From contig NZ_JALQCS010000001.1 in NCBI RefSeq assembly GCF_023277115.1, positions 186,001-250,000 on the forward strand: a stretch of DNA of 64,000 nt, given 5' to 3'. Origin of the DNA: Acidithiobacillus acidisediminis. Lineage in GTDB: Bacteria; Pseudomonadota; Gammaproteobacteria; Acidithiobacillales; Acidithiobacillaceae. The notes beneath the pieces were generated by a model. The model was not told where the DNA came from and searched no databases. It saw only the letters and a list, made by a program, of their open reading frames with translations. Shown piece after piece: positions 63,574 through 64,000 of this stretch (position 1 is its first letter; each line of letters begins with the position of its first letter). The translations under genes were made by a program, and so were the position numbers.

Positions 63574-63761
63574 CTAATGCAATCAGCTTTTTCAATGCGC
63601 GCGTTCAAAAACTGTATCGTTTGGTCAATGGGGTTATTCTTCTGCTGTTTTGGTGGTTCACAAACCATAACCTGTAACTTCTTTTTTCGACGGTTCTGGT
63701 AGTATCGAATGCAGAAGTAGGATACAACCCCGAAAACGATAATTATCCATAAGCTATTCAT
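63574..63761 (-). pseudogene. Mrr-like restriction nuclease gene, N-terminal membrane fragment
   Basis: The first 62 residues: a transmembrane helix (LWIIIVFGVVSYFCIRYY, about 4-21), a basic stretch (QNRRKKKLQ), then a linker ending IEKADCI. The IS5 copy interrupts it after the TTAG/CTAA target; past the IS it continues RAEAEIWAKRWGD into the nuclease part. The current ORF ends in IS-encoded RESLHNSI. Its ATG overlaps the stop of the small upstream ORF (ATGA). Confidence 0.88.
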
Positions 63762-63988
63762 GATTTAGCCTGCTTCTGGCGCCATTCTTCTAAAGTGATC
63801 TTGCGCTCTGATATTTGCTGCATAAGTGTCACAGAAAGATCTGCGAGAGCATCCCCGCCATCCGCATCGGCCTCCTCAACCCTTTTCATCAGCATAAAAT
63901 AATCGTCAGCATGGAGAGCCTCAAGTTCTCTGCTAATCTCATCAATGCGACGACGCATCTGTGCGAGCTTTCTGATGACCTTTATCAT
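63758..63988 (-). CDS. Small coiled-coil protein of unknown function, upstream of the Mrr-like gene
   Basis: 76 residues, highly charged and almost all helix-forming (KLAQMRRRIDEISRELEALHADDYFMLMKRVEEADADGG). No known domain recognised. It overlaps the Mrr-like gene by four bases, so the pair was translationally coupled. The ATG at 63988 is near the window edge, so upstream partners cannot be seen. Confidence 0.65.
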   Translation of the reverse strand: MIKVIRKLAQMRRRIDEISRELEALHADDYFMLMKRVEEADADGGDALADLSVTLMQQISERKITLEEWRQKQAKS

Positions 63989-64000
63989 CCTAGATCCAAC

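Overview
The window looks like the chromosome of an autotrophic, Gram-negative gamma/acidithiobacillia-type proteobacterium, most likely an Acidithiobacillus. This is an inference from the Calvin-cycle phosphoribulokinase next to a pel operon, the Kdo/lipid A and Lol genes, and the crop of insertion sequences. No database search was possible. No rRNA, tRNA or CRISPR was seen.

Region 1 (1-20.6 kb, all minus strand) is an exopolysaccharide block. An apparently intact Pel operon runs pelA, pelB (as three consecutive ORFs), pelC, pelD, pelE, pelF, pelG and a UDP-sugar 4-epimerase that could play the PelX role. Many of its genes overlap by the four bases ATGA. It is followed by a second operon of two extended SDR enzymes, bcsA and bcsB (cellulose synthase). 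bcsA is doubly broken: a TGA stop replaces a conserved Trp codon, and an IS4-family element with a 10-bp target duplication splits it before the PilZ domain. Pel therefore looks functional and cellulose looks lost.

Region 2 (20.7-27.4 kb) holds phosphoribulokinase and a methyl-cycle set: metK, a SAH riboswitch, ahcY and metF. A PfkB kinase that fits adenosine kinase lies nearby on the other strand, with an outer-membrane barrel protein and a rhodanese.

Region 3 (27.4-38.5 kb, plus strand) is housekeeping: glgP; then gpmI, an EnvC-like murein hydrolase activator, a C-terminal processing protease, a DJ-1 protein and a parvulin; then clpS and clpA.

Region 4 (38.5-53.9 kb, mostly minus strand) is envelope and information processing. 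A tightly overlapped operon runs exbB, exbD, a DUF374 acyltransferase, a KdtA-like protein, lpxK, a Trm112-like protein, kdsB, ppa and an unknown ORF. Then come an MscS channel with a secreted Ntn hydrolase, comEC with a degenerate C-terminal domain, DUF2062, and lolD, lolC, lysS and prfB (with the programmed +1 frameshift).

Region 5 (54.0-64.0 kb) is an accessory patch of toxin-antitoxin modules and insertion sequences. It has one intact Phd/VapC pair, and a VapBC pair whose toxin is split by an IS21-family element. It also has a Phd/VapC pair whose toxin is frameshifted and fused to a higB remnant, with a 130-bp tandem duplication across the fusion, and a higA whose last codons come from an IS5-family element. 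Two identical inverted IS5-family copies flank an IS30-family element and part of a membrane-anchored Mrr-like nuclease gene. The right IS5 copy splits that gene cleanly with a 4-bp duplication.
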